Part shown: in pieces, positions 1-7,789 of the stretch | Layout: each line of letters opens with the position of its first letter | Numbering within the stretch: the first letter of the stretch is position 1 | NCBI GenBank assembly: GCA_900315595.1 | Contig: OMZQ01000007.1 | Span: forward strand, 62,001 to 126,000 | Length of the DNA: 64,000 nt | From: an uncultured Eubacteriales bacterium | Lineage (GTDB): Bacteria > Bacillota > Clostridia > Oscillospirales > Oscillospiraceae | Reading direction: 5' to 3' | Notes under the pieces: model-generated | The model's database searches: none | What the model was told of the DNA's origin: nothing | The model's input: the letters and a program-made list of their open reading frames with translations, nothing else | Position numbers and translations under genes: made by a program

Positions 1-383
1 TCGTCCAGACGGGAGGCGTTCTCCGGCAGGTAGGCCCGGCAGGCCTTGATGACCTCGGGATCCATCTCCACGAGGTCGATGCGTTTGATCGTGTCGTACC
101 GCGCAAGCTCCTTGACCACGCCGCCGTCGCCGGCGCCGATCACCAGAACGTCGGTGATGTTCGGGTGGACGGCCATCGGCACGTGCGTGATCATCTCGTC
201 GTAGATGAATTCGTCGCGCTCGGTGAGCTGGACGTTGCCGTCCAGGGCCAGGACGCGGCCAAACTCCGGCGTCTCAAAAATGTCGATGCGCTGGTAGTCG
301 CTCTGGAGCGAGAAAAGCTGCTTGTTGACCCGGATCGAATGCTTTACGTCCGGCGCGTGAAATTCGGAAAACCAGAGTTCCAT
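1..383 (-). CDS. speE: Spermidine synthase, N-terminal part (cut by window edge)
   Basis: Polyamine aminopropyltransferase: moves the aminopropyl group of decarboxylated S-adenosylmethionine to putrescine in the cytoplasm. About 127 residues are visible. The start M-E-L-W-F-S-E-F-H, the D-G-N-V-Q-L-T-E-R-D-E-F substrate strand and the V-I-G-A-G-D-G-G nucleotide loop followed by V-E-M-D-P-E are the family hallmarks. The start at 383 has an AAGGAGG box overlapping the speA stop, and only 12 bp separate the two genes, so they are one operon and probably translationally coupled. The C-terminus lies beyond base 1. Confidence 0.93.
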   Translation of the reverse strand, partial: MELWFSEFHAPDVKHSIRVNKQLFSLQSDYQRIDIFETPEFGRVLALDGNVQLTERDEFIYDEMITHVPMAVHPNITDVLVIGAGDGGVVKELARYDTIKRIDLVEMDPEVIKACRAYLPENASRLD

Positions 384-395
384 GGGGAGACCTCC

Positions 396-1871
396 TTAAG
401 CCAGCACGTTCAGCCGCAAAATGTCCGGGTCCTCCGGGCCGGTCATGGAGCAGCCTTTTTCCTTGGCGAACTCGATATAGTCCAGAATGTCGCGGGTGAT
501 GCGCTCGCCGGGGGCAAGGATGGGGATGCCGGGGGGATAGCACATCACGAACTCAGAGCAGACCATACCCTCGCTCTGGTCGATGGGGACGGATTTTTTC
601 GGGGCGTAGAAGGCCTCCTGCGGGCTGTAGACGACCTCGGGATCGAGATATTCCGTGTCCAGCAGGCCGGAGCCGTCGCGCTGATAGCGGCGGCGGATCT
701 CCGCCAGGGCGGAGACCAGACGCTCCAGCTCCTGGGGCCGGTCTCCGATGGAGAGGTAGGCCAGAATGTTGCCGATGTCGCCGAATTCGATCTGAATGTC
801 GTACTCGTCGCGCAGAATATCGTAGACCTCGATCCCCGCCAGACCGATGTCGCGGGTGTGGATGGAAAGCTTGGTCGGGTCGAAGTCGAAGACGGAGTCG
901 CCGTTGACCAGCTCCTTGCCGAAGGCGTAGTAGCCGCCGATGGCGTTGACCTCCTCGCGGGCGTAGTCCGCCATGGTGCTGACCTTGGCAAAGACCTCGC
1001 GGCCCCGCAGGGCCAGGTTGCGGCGGGAGATGTCCAGAGACGACATCAGCAGATAGGAGCTGGAGGTCGTCTGGGTCAGGTTGATGATCTGGCGGACGTG
1101 GCCCTGGTTCATGTTCGGCCCGATCAGCAGGAAGCTCGACTGCGTCAGACTGCCGCCGGACTTGTGCATGGACACGGCGGCCATGTCGGCCCCTGCGTCC
1201 ATCGCGGAGATCGGCATGCCTGCGCCGAAGTAGAAGTGGGTTCCGTGGGCCTCGTCGGCCAGACAGAACATCCCCGCGTCGTGGGCCATCTTCGTGATGG
1301 CCTTCAGATCGGAGCAGACGCCGTAGTAGGTGGGGTTGTTCACCAGGACGGCCACCGCCTCCGGATGCTCGCGGATGGCCCGCTCCACCTGCTCGCGCCG
1401 CATGCCCAGGGAGATGCCGAGCCGGTCGTCCACCTCGGGGTTGACGTAGACCGGCACCGCGCCGCAGAGGACCAGGGCGTTGATGACCGAGCGGTGGACG
1501 TTGCGGGGCAGGATGATCTTATCGCCGCGCTTGCAGGTGGCAAGCACCATCGTCTGCACGGAAGAGGTCGTGCCGCCGACCATCAAAAAGGCGTGGGCCG
1601 CGCCGAAGGCGTCGGCAGCCAGGTCCTCGGCGTCACGGATCACGGAGACCGGGTGGCAGAGGTTGTCCAGCGGCTTCATGGAGTTGACGTCGATCGAGAC
1701 GCATTTTTCTCCGAGGAAGGCGGCCATCTCCGGATTGCCCCGGCCGCGCTTGTGCCCGGGGACGTCAAAGGGGACGACGCGCATGTTGCGGAACCGTTCC
1801 AGAGCCTCATAGATTGGCGCTCTGGTCTGGTCGAGATCGTAGTAAGAGTTGATCAAGGCTTGCACCTCCAT
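396..1871 (-). CDS. speA: Arginine (Orn/Lys/Arg family) decarboxylase
   Basis: PLP-dependent aminotransferase-fold decarboxylase of the Bacillus SpeA type (491 residues, usual about 490). It probably converts arginine to agmatine, the entry step to putrescine and spermidine; lysine or ornithine cannot be excluded from sequence. The N-terminal P-G-H-K-R-G-R-G motif, the L-A-D-E-A-H-G-T-H cofactor loop around residues 204-212 and the Schiff-base lysine in S-M-H-K-S-G-G (Lys237) are all intact. It heads the speA-speE operon. The mRNA leader contains a closed multi-stem structure followed directly by an intrinsic terminator, so expression is probably set by attenuation (see 1888-2017). Confidence 0.93.
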   Translation of the reverse strand: MEVQALINSYYDLDQTRAPIYEALERFRNMRVVPFDVPGHKRGRGNPEMAAFLGEKCVSIDVNSMKPLDNLCHPVSVIRDAEDLAADAFGAAHAFLMVGGTTSSVQTMVLATCKRGDKIILPRNVHRSVINALVLCGAVPVYVNPEVDDRLGISLGMRREQVERAIREHPEAVAVLVNNPTYYGVCSDLKAITKMAHDAGMFCLADEAHGTHFYFGAGMPISAMDAGADMAAVSMHKSGGSLTQSSFLLIGPNMNQGHVRQIINLTQTTSSSYLLMSSLDISRRNLALRGREVFAKVSTMADYAREEVNAIGGYYAFGKELVNGDSVFDFDPTKLSIHTRDIGLAGIEVYDILRDEYDIQIEFGDIGNILAYLSIGDRPQELERLVSALAEIRRRYQRDGSGLLDTEYLDPEVVYSPQEAFYAPKKSVPIDQSEGMVCSEFVMCYPPGIPILAPGERITRDILDYIEFAKEKGCSMTGPEDPDILRLNVLA

Positions 1872-1887
1872 AGCTTTCCGGATCGGA

Positions 1888-1918
1888 AAACAAAAATCAC
1901 AGGCGCGCAGCCTGTGAT
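1888..1918 (-). terminator. Attenuator hairpin in the speA leader
   Basis: The minus strand reads ATCACAGGC, a 5-nt loop, GCCTGTGAT, then TTTTGTTTT. A perfect 9-bp stem followed by a U-run about 20-50 nt before the speA start codon indicates premature termination control rather than the end of an upstream gene, because no gene precedes it on this strand. Confidence 0.65.
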
Positions 1919-2017
1919 GCGGGTCAATACACCTTTTCCGTCCGGGGAAAGGCGGAGCCTCCGCCGGCGATATCAGAGCCTATACAGCAACGAATACTTT
2001 TACTGCTCTTATTGACC
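1888..2017 (-). promoter_or_regulatory. Structured leader of speA, riboswitch-like
   Basis: Read on the minus strand, GGTCAATA (2017-2010) pairs exactly with TATTGACC (1929-1922) to close a multi-stem domain. Inside it are AGAGC (2009-2005) pairing with GCTCT (1979-1975), a hairpin CAGTAA/TTGCTG within that arm, and the 7-bp hairpin GGCGGAG-G-CTCCGCC (1965-1951). An intrinsic terminator follows at once and then the speA start. This closed-domain plus expression-platform layout is typical of riboswitches and attenuators. I could not match it to a known class (no S-box, L-box, T-box, ykkC or GEMM landmarks), so ligand and mechanism are unknown. Confidence 0.5.
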
Positions 2018-2274
2018 GTTTCACAAGTCTGCGCATGCCGCGCATTTCGGTTATAAAGGAACCAACTTATAAAATGCTCGCGCGCAGGCGCGATCAATAA
2101 GGCGGCAAGCCGCCGATCGGCAGCGGACCCGGCTGTCCGTATGGCCTCGGCTCCCGGGGGAGCGGTCCTGTATAAATCGCCGGAAAGAGATCCTTCGACA
2201 CTTTCCGTCTATACTATACAAAAAACAGGGCGGGAAGTCAAGAAAAAAACAAGGAAAATACGCGGCAGACAGCA

Positions 2275-2332
2275 GCGCCCCTACGAGGTGCTGCATCGGC
2301 GGGCGCGTGGATACGCGCCCCTACGAGGCTGG
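2275..2332 (+). repeat. REP palindromes, one half and one full copy
   Basis: The full copy holds the palindrome GGGCGCGTGGATACGCGCCC (2301-2320) followed by CTACGAGGCTGG. A partial copy, GCGCCCCTACGAGG, precedes it at 2275. The same element occurs on both sides of the RAYT gene near 32 kb, so this is a dispersed REP copy in the speA-pgi intergenic region. Apart from the speA leader and the pgi promoter, I see no gene in 1872-2451. Confidence 0.8.
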
Positions 2333-2378
2333 CGGTCGTCGGCGGCGAAAAAATCTCGTTTTTTTGTGAAATTGCCCA

Positions 2379-2407
2379 TTGTTTTCCGGCGGCAAATCGG
2401 TTATGAT
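2379..2407 (+). promoter_or_regulatory. SigA-type promoter of pgi
   Basis: TTGTTT (2379-2384), a 17-bp spacer and TATGAT (2402-2407), 45 bp before the pgi start. Spacing is ideal and the -10 is one base from consensus. Confidence 0.6.
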
Positions 2408-2451
2408 AGAAATGAAGAAGAATACCCGGCAAAAAACTGTGAGGTGTCATT

Positions 2452-3750
2452 ATGCTGAATGTAGATATTTCCAATATCTGGGGGGAATATACCCTCAATG
2501 ATCTGCTTTCTCTGGAAAAGGAGACCTTCGACGCGCACAAGCTGCTCCTGGATGGCAAGGGTCCCGGCAGCGACTATCTGGGCTGGATGAAGCTCCCGGT
2601 CTTCGAGGAGACCGAGGAGATGATCCGCATCCGGGCGGCTGCCAAGCGGATCCGCGAATCGTCCGACGTCTTCGTCGTCGTCGGCATCGGCGGCAGCTAT
2701 CTGGGCCCGCGCGCGGCGATCGAGCTGGTCATGGGCTCCAACCACAACCTTCGCGGCAAGGACCCGCAGATCTTCTTTGCGGGCAACAATCTGTCCACCC
2801 GCGCCTGGAATGAGCTCTGCGCCCTGTTGGAGGGGAAGGATTTCTCCGTCAACATCATCTCCAAATCCGGCACCACCACCGAGCCCGCAATCGCAACCCG
2901 CGCCCTCAAGTGGATGCTCGAGCGCAAATACGGCGCCGACGAGGCCAAGAAGCGCATCTTCGTGACCACCGACCCCGAAAAGGGCGCGCTGCGCCAGATG
3001 GCTGCGGAGGAGGGCTATGAGACCTTCGTCATCCCGCCCGACGTCGGCGGACGCTACTCCGTCCTGACCGCCGTCGGCCTGCTGCCGATGGCAGTGGCCG
3101 GCATGGACATCACCGAGGTCATGTTCGGCGCGGCCTCGGCCCGCCGCGACATGGAGGCCTTCTCCTTTGAGAATCCCGCCTGGCTCTACGCCGCCGCCCG
3201 CAACCTGCTCTACCGCCACGGCAAGAAGACCGAGCTCTTCTGCTCCTACGAGCCCGATTTCCGCTTTATGGGCGGCTGGCTGCAGCAGCTCTTCGGCGAG
3301 TCCGAGGGCAAGGACGGCAAGGGCATCTACCCCTTCCCGCTGGAATTCACTGCCGACCTGCATTCGATGGGTCAGATGATCCAGCAGGGCGAGCGGACGA
3401 TCTTCGAGACCGTGCTCCGCTTCGCGCCACCGCGCAAGAAAACCATGATCGAGAGCGACTGGAAAAACCTGGACGGGCTCAACTATCTTGAGGGCAAGAG
3501 CCTCGACTTCGTGGAGGAGCAGGCCTTCCAGGGCACCCTCGCGGCCCACACCGACGGCGGCGTGCCGGTCATCCTGGTCCAGAACGACGAGATCTGCGAC
3601 CGCACCCTCGGCGAGATGTTCTATTTCTTCGAGCTGAGCTGCGGCATCTCCGCATACATGCTGGGGGTCAACCCCTTCAACCAGCCCGGCGTCGAGTTCT
3701 ACAAGCGGAACATGTTCCAGCTCCTCGGCAAGCCCGGCTATACCAAGTAA
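2452..3750 (+). CDS. pgi: Glucose-6-phosphate isomerase
   Basis: Glycolytic/gluconeogenic interconversion of glucose-6-phosphate and fructose-6-phosphate in the cytoplasm. The protein has 432 residues, the short bacterial form. Visible signatures are G-I-G-G-S-Y-L-G-P-R, the phosphate-binding S-K-S-G-T-T-T-E-P, D-V-G-G-R-Y-S-V-L-T-A-V-G-L-L-P and the C-terminal N-Q-P-G-V-E region. The start has GAGGTG 7 bp upstream and its own promoter at 2379. The next gene follows after 39 bp and may be co-transcribed up to the terminator at 4213. Confidence 0.96.
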   Translation: MLNVDISNIWGEYTLNDLLSLEKETFDAHKLLLDGKGPGSDYLGWMKLPVFEETEEMIRIRAAAKRIRESSDVFVVVGIGGSYLGPRAAIELVMGSNHNLRGKDPQIFFAGNNLSTRAWNELCALLEGKDFSVNIISKSGTTTEPAIATRALKWMLERKYGADEAKKRIFVTTDPEKGALRQMAAEEGYETFVIPPDVGGRYSVLTAVGLLPMAVAGMDITEVMFGAASARRDMEAFSFENPAWLYAAARNLLYRHGKKTELFCSYEPDFRFMGGWLQQLFGESEGKDGKGIYPFPLEFTADLHSMGQMIQQGERTIFETVLRFAPPRKKTMIESDWKNLDGLNYLEGKSLDFVEEQAFQGTLAAHTDGGVPVILVQNDEICDRTLGEMFYFFELSCGISAYMLGVNPFNQPGVEFYKRNMFQLLGKPGYTK

Positions 3751-3789
3751 GCAAGCCACCGACTATCACACAGACAGGAGGAATTTCCT

Positions 3790-4200
3790 ATGGTTAAGCT
3801 GTACGCCGGTCTGAGCGGAACCGGCAAGACGAAAGAAATGCTCCGCGACCTCGACCTGGCCGTGGAGAACGAGAGCGGCAGCATCGTCTGCATCGAAAAG
3901 GGCAACAAGCTCCGCTTTGACGTGAACTACAAGGTCCGTTTGATCGAATACCAGACCTACGAGCTCGACGGCGAGGAGGACCTGAGGGCCTTCATCTCCG
4001 GCCTGCACGCGGGCAACTTTGATATCACGCATATCTTCCTCAGGAGCATCCACCGTCTGCTCGGCACGGACGAGCCCGCCGTCATGGCGTCCTTCTGCGC
4101 CTGGTGCGAGACCTTCGGCGCGGCAAACGGCGTGAACTTCACCCTGACCGCCCGAATCGACCCGACCCTGATCCCGGCGGAGCTGAAAAAATACCTGTAA
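3790..4200 (+). CDS. Small P-loop protein of unknown function
   Basis: A 136-residue cytoplasmic protein. A Walker A loop, G-L-S-G-T-G-K-T, sits at residues 7-14, right after the first beta strand. A hydrophobic I-T-H-I-F-L strand around residues 78-83 could serve the Walker B position but has no clear D-E pair. It is much shorter than most AAA or PilT-type ATPases, so it is either a minimal nucleotide-binding switch or a reduced member. The GGAGGAATTTCCT ribosome site decides the start. It lies between pgi and a strong terminator. I do not recognise a named family. Confidence 0.85.
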   Translation: MVKLYAGLSGTGKTKEMLRDLDLAVENESGSIVCIEKGNKLRFDVNYKVRLIEYQTYELDGEEDLRAFISGLHAGNFDITHIFLRSIHRLLGTDEPAVMASFCAWCETFGAANGVNFTLTARIDPTLIPAELKKYL

Positions 4201-4212
4201 CAGACGCAAGCA

Positions 4213-4245
4213 CAGCGGGCCTCGGAAACGAGGCCCGCTGTATTT
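4213..4245. terminator. Intrinsic terminator between convergent genes
   Basis: Perfect 12-bp stem CAGCGGGCCTCG / CGAGGCCCGCTG with a GAAA tetraloop (4213-4240), then TATTTC. It ends the pgi transcript; the symmetric stem may also serve spoIIP from the other side. Confidence 0.75.
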
Positions 4246-4280
4246 CAGAGCGTCCGTGAACGGGAAACGAACGGAGCGTT

Positions 4281-5381
4281 TCAGCCGCCGCATTCCAGCT
4301 CCAGCAGCTCCGCCACGGCGCGGGCCAGATGGGGCATCGAGGCCAGCGCTTCGGGGAGGAGGTTTCCGGTGGAGCCGACCTCCACGATCAGCGAGCCGGA
4401 GGTCAGGTCGCCGTTGAAGCGCTCCTTGCGGAAGGATATGTCCTTGGCCAGACCGGGGGCCGCCCGGTTGAGCAGGGCCTGGAGCTTCAGCCCACAGGAG
4501 AGATTGTCCCTCCAATTCGGGTGGTTCAGCCCGCCCTGGTCGGTGCCGATGACCAGCATCAGCTTTGCGCAGGTCTCGCCGCCGACCTCCGCGATCTCGC
4601 GCACCGGCTCCGCCATCGCGTCGCGGTGGACGTCGATCACCATGCAGATCGAGGGCTGCTCCGCCAGATGACGCAGGATCTTCTCCCGCGCCGTCGCGTA
4701 GGAGCTGTTGTAGCTCGGATAGTCGTTGAGCGTCCGGTCGTGGATCACCCCCACGCCCTGCGCCTCCAGCGCCGCCGCAAGGGCGTCCCCGACGGCGATC
4801 ACCGAGGCCGCCTCGTCCAGCGTCCGGTAGTCCCCGGCGGACTCGTATTCATAGCCCGGCGAAGGCGTGTAGGACTCGCAGGAATGCGTGTGGACGATCA
4901 GCACCCGCGGCCCCGGCGCATCGGCCCAGCCCATCGGGCGGAGCAGGAGGGCGGTCTTGTCCGCCCCGTAGGTGCAGTTGCCGCGCAGCGTGATCGCCTC
5001 CGCCTCCTCCGCCGTGAAGGGGGCGGGCCGTTCCGCCGGAGCGGCGGTCTCCGGTGCGGGCTCGGAGGCGGGGACGGTCGTCGGCTCCGTCTGCGGCGCG
5101 GAAACCGTCTGCGAGGTCCGCTCCGTCTGCGGCGCGGAAACCGTCTGCGCGGTGATCTCCGGCTTCGGCGCCGGGGTCCCGACCGGGGCCGGGAGCGCTT
5201 GTCCGTTTTCCAGAAAGAAGGCCGCCTCCGCCAGTGTTCGGCTCGCGAGGATCGACTGCGCGCCGCGCAGGACCTTCGCCGCGGCAGCCGGAGCCAGAAA
5301 CAGGCGCAGAACGACGGCAAACAGAATGACCGTTGCCCCCCAGACGGAGCAAGCGGCGTTTCGGTACGTATCAGGACGCAT
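4281..5381 (-). CDS. spoIIP: Stage II sporulation protein P
   Basis: SpoIIP-family peptidoglycan hydrolase of the engulfment machine, which works with SpoIID and SpoIIM at the septal membrane in the mother cell. An N-terminal membrane anchor (about residues 10-30) is followed by a Pro/Thr/Glu-rich linker containing duplicated segments, then the amidase/endopeptidase domain. Visible marks are V-L-I-V-H-T-H-S-C-E-S-Y, S-Y-N-S-S-Y, and V-I-D-V-H-R-D. I chose the ATG at 5381 because GGGAGGG lies 6 bp upstream; a methionine two codons earlier sits against the same box. About 366 residues, normal for the family. It stands alone and is probably under a mother-cell sigma factor. Confidence 0.93.
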   Translation of the reverse strand: MRPDTYRNAACSVWGATVILFAVVLRLFLAPAAAAKVLRGAQSILASRTLAEAAFFLENGQALPAPVGTPAPKPEITAQTVSAPQTERTSQTVSAPQTEPTTVPASEPAPETAAPAERPAPFTAEEAEAITLRGNCTYGADKTALLLRPMGWADAPGPRVLIVHTHSCESYTPSPGYEYESAGDYRTLDEAASVIAVGDALAAALEAQGVGVIHDRTLNDYPSYNSSYATAREKILRHLAEQPSICMVIDVHRDAMAEPVREIAEVGGETCAKLMLVIGTDQGGLNHPNWRDNLSCGLKLQALLNRAAPGLAKDISFRKERFNGDLTSGSLIVEVGSTGNLLPEALASMPHLARAVAELLELECGG

Positions 5382-5450
5382 TCCCATCCCTCCCACGGAA
5401 GCATATGCGCGGTCCGAACCGGATATGCCGGAAAAACCCATTTCCTTTTC

Positions 5451-5477
5451 TTGACAGATATGATATACTGATATCAT
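5451..5477 (+). promoter_or_regulatory. Possible promoter of the kinase/PqqD/ABC cassette
   Basis: Consensus TTGACA at 5451-5456, with TATCAT at 5472-5477 after a short 15-bp spacer, 26 bp before the first cassette gene. The perfect -35 is convincing; the sub-optimal spacing lowers confidence. Confidence 0.4.
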
Positions 5478-5503
5478 CCTGAGAATGGCCGGAGGCCGTT
5501 GCC

Positions 5504-6211
5504 ATGACTGATTTTACCGTGACCCTCGCAGGCCGCAGCTTCCGGGTCTCGGCCCGGTACGCGGAAACCGCGTCCTATTTTCCTGCGCCGGACCCCGAGG
5601 CCCCGCTCGTTCCCGGCGCGCCGGTCTCCATCCCGGAGACCGACTGGCAGGAATATCTGCAAAGCGGCATGGAGGACTGCGCGCATACCGAATACAGCGT
5701 GCTCACCGCCCACTGCTCGGACGCTCTGCTTGCGTTCGACTGCGTGATCCTGCACGCGGCTGCCCTGCGCTGGCGGGACCGGAGCTGGCTGATCATCGCG
5801 CCGAGCGGCGTGGGAAAATCCACGCAGACGCGGAATCTGCAGACGCTTTTGCCCGGCGAGGTCTCGGTGATCTGCGGCGACCGCCCGGTGCTTGTCCGCA
5901 GAGGCTCGGAGATCTGGGTCCACCCCTCGCCCTGGAACGGCAAGGAGGGTTGGCACGGGGCCGAGGCCGCGCCGCTGGGCGGGCTGATCCTGCTCCGGCG
6001 CGGGCCGGAAAACCGGCTCTATGCCCTGCGGGAGGACGAGGCCATTCTGAACCTCTACGTGGCCTTCATCCATACCTCGGCAAGCGTGGAAGCAGTCACA
6101 AAGGTCGCAGACCTGGAGGACGGCCTCCTCCGCGCCGTGCCGACCTGGCTTCTGGTTTCCGATACCGTGCCGGATTCCACGCGCTGCCTCGTGGACGGAA
6201 TCTTTTCATAA
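5504..6211 (+). CDS. HPr-kinase-like protein of a RiPP-type cassette
   Basis: A 235-residue protein with a P-loop A-P-S-G-V-G-K-S-T at residues 99-107 preceded by the A-A-A-L strand, and a C-G-D-R-P-V-L segment about 30 residues later. This arrangement is that of HPr-kinase/phosphorylase-related kinases found in peptide-modification loci, where a homologue in paeninodin-type lasso clusters phosphorylates the precursor peptide. It is not HPr kinase itself: the N-terminal HPrK domain is missing. First of four tightly packed genes with PqqD, NTP_transf_5 nucleotidyltransferase and ABC transporter. The GGAGG box 8 bp before the ATG sets the start. The substrate is unknown. Confidence 0.8.
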   Translation: MTDFTVTLAGRSFRVSARYAETASYFPAPDPEAPLVPGAPVSIPETDWQEYLQSGMEDCAHTEYSVLTAHCSDALLAFDCVILHAAALRWRDRSWLIIAPSGVGKSTQTRNLQTLLPGEVSVICGDRPVLVRRGSEIWVHPSPWNGKEGWHGAEAAPLGGLILLRRGPENRLYALREDEAILNLYVAFIHTSASVEAVTKVADLEDGLLRAVPTWLLVSDTVPDSTRCLVDGIFS

Positions 6212-6245
6212 TCTATTCCAAAGGATAAGGGGGCTTGAAATCACC

Positions 6246-6542
6246 ATGAAGTATCGACCGAGACCCGGCGTCGTCCGGACAGCGATCTGCGGAAGGACCG
6301 TGCTGATCCCCACGCGGGCGGCCTTTGACGACTGCAAGACCGTCCAGATCCTGCCCCCGATCTGGGCCGGCACCTGGGGCGCCATCTGCGCAGGCTTCAC
6401 CCGGGAACAGATCGTGATGGAGCTCTCCAAACGGACCAAAACCAAGACCGAGGCCGAGTGCGCCGACCGGCTGGATCAGTTCTGCCGGATGATGTGCGAA
6501 AAGGGCTTTCTGATCCCCGTGCCGGAGGAGACGGACGGATGA
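6246..6542 (+). CDS. PqqD-family peptide-binding (RRE) protein
   Basis: A 98-residue protein with the PqqD/RiPP recognition element layout: an N-terminal beta region with R-T-A-I-C-G-R-T-V-L-I-P-T, then helices with a W-A-G-T-W-G-A-I-C-A-G-F-T motif and a C-terminal helix ending in K-G-F-L-I-P. Such domains bind the leader of a ribosomal peptide and present it to modifying enzymes. It follows the kinase after 34 bp and overlaps the nucleotidyltransferase start by the ATGA motif, so it is translationally coupled. No precursor peptide gene is seen nearby. Confidence 0.85.
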   Translation: MKYRPRPGVVRTAICGRTVLIPTRAAFDDCKTVQILPPIWAGTWGAICAGFTREQIVMELSKRTKTKTEAECADRLDQFCRMMCEKGFLIPVPEETDG

Positions 6543-7789
6543 CCGCCGTTGAATCGGCCCTCCTGGCCCTGACTGCGGCTGCGATCCACGCGGAAGCGCC
6601 GACGGACCCGAAGCTGTCCGCTTCGGACTGGATGGAGCTCTTCCGTCTGGCCGATCGGCATAAGCTCCTGCCGCTGACTGCAGACGCAGCCGCGCCCCTG
6701 CCCTCTCTGCGGGCGGCGGTGCAGAACGGCCTGGACTGGAATAAGATCCTGTCCGCCGTCTTTACCCAGGTCAACAGCCAGATGATTCAGGAAAACGAGC
6801 TTCTGAACCTCCTGACCGACCTCCGCGCCGAGGGGCTTGCGCCCCTCGTCCTCAAGGGTCCGATCCTTCGCGCCCTCTATCCCAGACCGCTGCTCCGGCC
6901 CTCGTTGGACGACGATCTCTTCGTCCCGTCGGACCTCGTCGCGGACTATCACCGCGCTTTTCTGGCGCACGGGCTGACGGCGGACCGGCCCGACGCCGAT
7001 CTGCAGAACGCGGACGAGCTCTCCTATCACCGCCCGGGATCTCCGCTCCATGTGGAGCTCCACGCTGCGCTCTTTGACCGCAGCTCGCCCATTTTTGCCG
7101 CCTATAACGACGGCTTCACGGCGGAGCCGGAGACGCCGGAGACCGTCCGGATCCAGGACGCGGACCTCCGGACCCTGCCGCCGACGGACCATCTGAAATT
7201 CCTCCTGCTCCATGCCTGCAAGCATTTTCTGTTCAGCGGCTTCGGCCTGCGGATCGTGACGGATATCTGCCTCTTTGCCCGGGCCTATGCCGAGCGGATC
7301 GACTTCCCGGCGGTCCGGGACGCCTGCGCCGCGCTGCGCTGCGACCGTGTGGCGGAGGCGATCTTCCGCATCGGAGAGAATCACCTCGGTCTGCCCGCGC
7401 CGTTCCGCTTTGCCGCAGAGGTGGACGAGACCGCCCTGCTCCGCGACGTGCTCTCCGCCGGTCTGCACGGCGCGACGCCCGACCGGCAGCACAGCGTCCG
7501 GGTTCTGCAGGACGCCGTGGTCGCCGCGCGCGGAGAGAAAAAGGCCGGGGGCGGCATGCGGATGATCCTGTTCCCGCCGCTCTCCCGGATCAAGGGCGAC
7601 TATCCCTTCCTGAACAACCGGCCCTGGCTGCTGCCCTGGGCCTGGACCCGCCGCGCCGCGCGGTATGCCGCCGGGCGTCTGCGCGGGCAGGAGGCGGGAC
7701 CGGCGGAAAGCCTTCGCATCAGCCGGGAGCGGACCGAGCTGCTGCGGACCTACGACCTCATCGACGGAAGAAACGAGGCCTCTTCATGA
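6539..7789 (+). CDS. Nucleotidyltransferase family protein (NTP_transf_5 type)
   Basis: A 416-residue protein of the NTP_transf_5 type that accompanies lasso and other RiPP loci. The nucleotidyltransferase core is visible: P-L-V-L-K-G-P-I-L-R-A-L-Y-P, then the metal-binding acidic run S-L-D-D-D-L-F-V, and later H-V-E-L-H. The middle L-L-L-H-A-C-K-H-F motif is also characteristic. It probably transfers a nucleotide or similar group to a peptide or sugar acceptor, but the substrate is unknown. It overlaps both neighbours by ATGA, so the cassette is translated as a unit. Confidence 0.82.
   Translation: MTAVESALLALTAAAIHAEAPTDPKLSASDWMELFRLADRHKLLPLTADAAAPLPSLRAAVQNGLDWNKILSAVFTQVNSQMIQENELLNLLTDLRAEGLAPLVLKGPILRALYPRPLLRPSLDDDLFVPSDLVADYHRAFLAHGLTADRPDADLQNADELSYHRPGSPLHVELHAALFDRSSPIFAAYNDGFTAEPETPETVRIQDADLRTLPPTDHLKFLLLHACKHFLFSGFGLRIVTDICLFARAYAERIDFPAVRDACAALRCDRVAEAIFRIGENHLGLPAPFRFAAEVDETALLRDVLSAGLHGATPDRQHSVRVLQDAVVAARGEKKAGGGMRMILFPPLSRIKGDYPFLNNRPWLLPWAWTRRAARYAAGRLRGQEAGPAESLRISRERTELLRTYDLIDGRNEASS

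Noticed and set aside
165-2015. A 616-codon open frame antisense to speA, and many similar long antisense frames
   Set aside because: High GC makes stop codons rare on the opposite strand. The sense gene has full motif conservation and a ribosome site; the antisense product has biased, repetitive composition and no known domain.
1888-2017. Assignment of the speA leader to a known riboswitch class
   Set aside because: The sequence landmarks of SAM, lysine, T-box, guanidine (ykkC), glycine, purine, c-di-GMP and ZTP RNAs were looked for by eye and not found.
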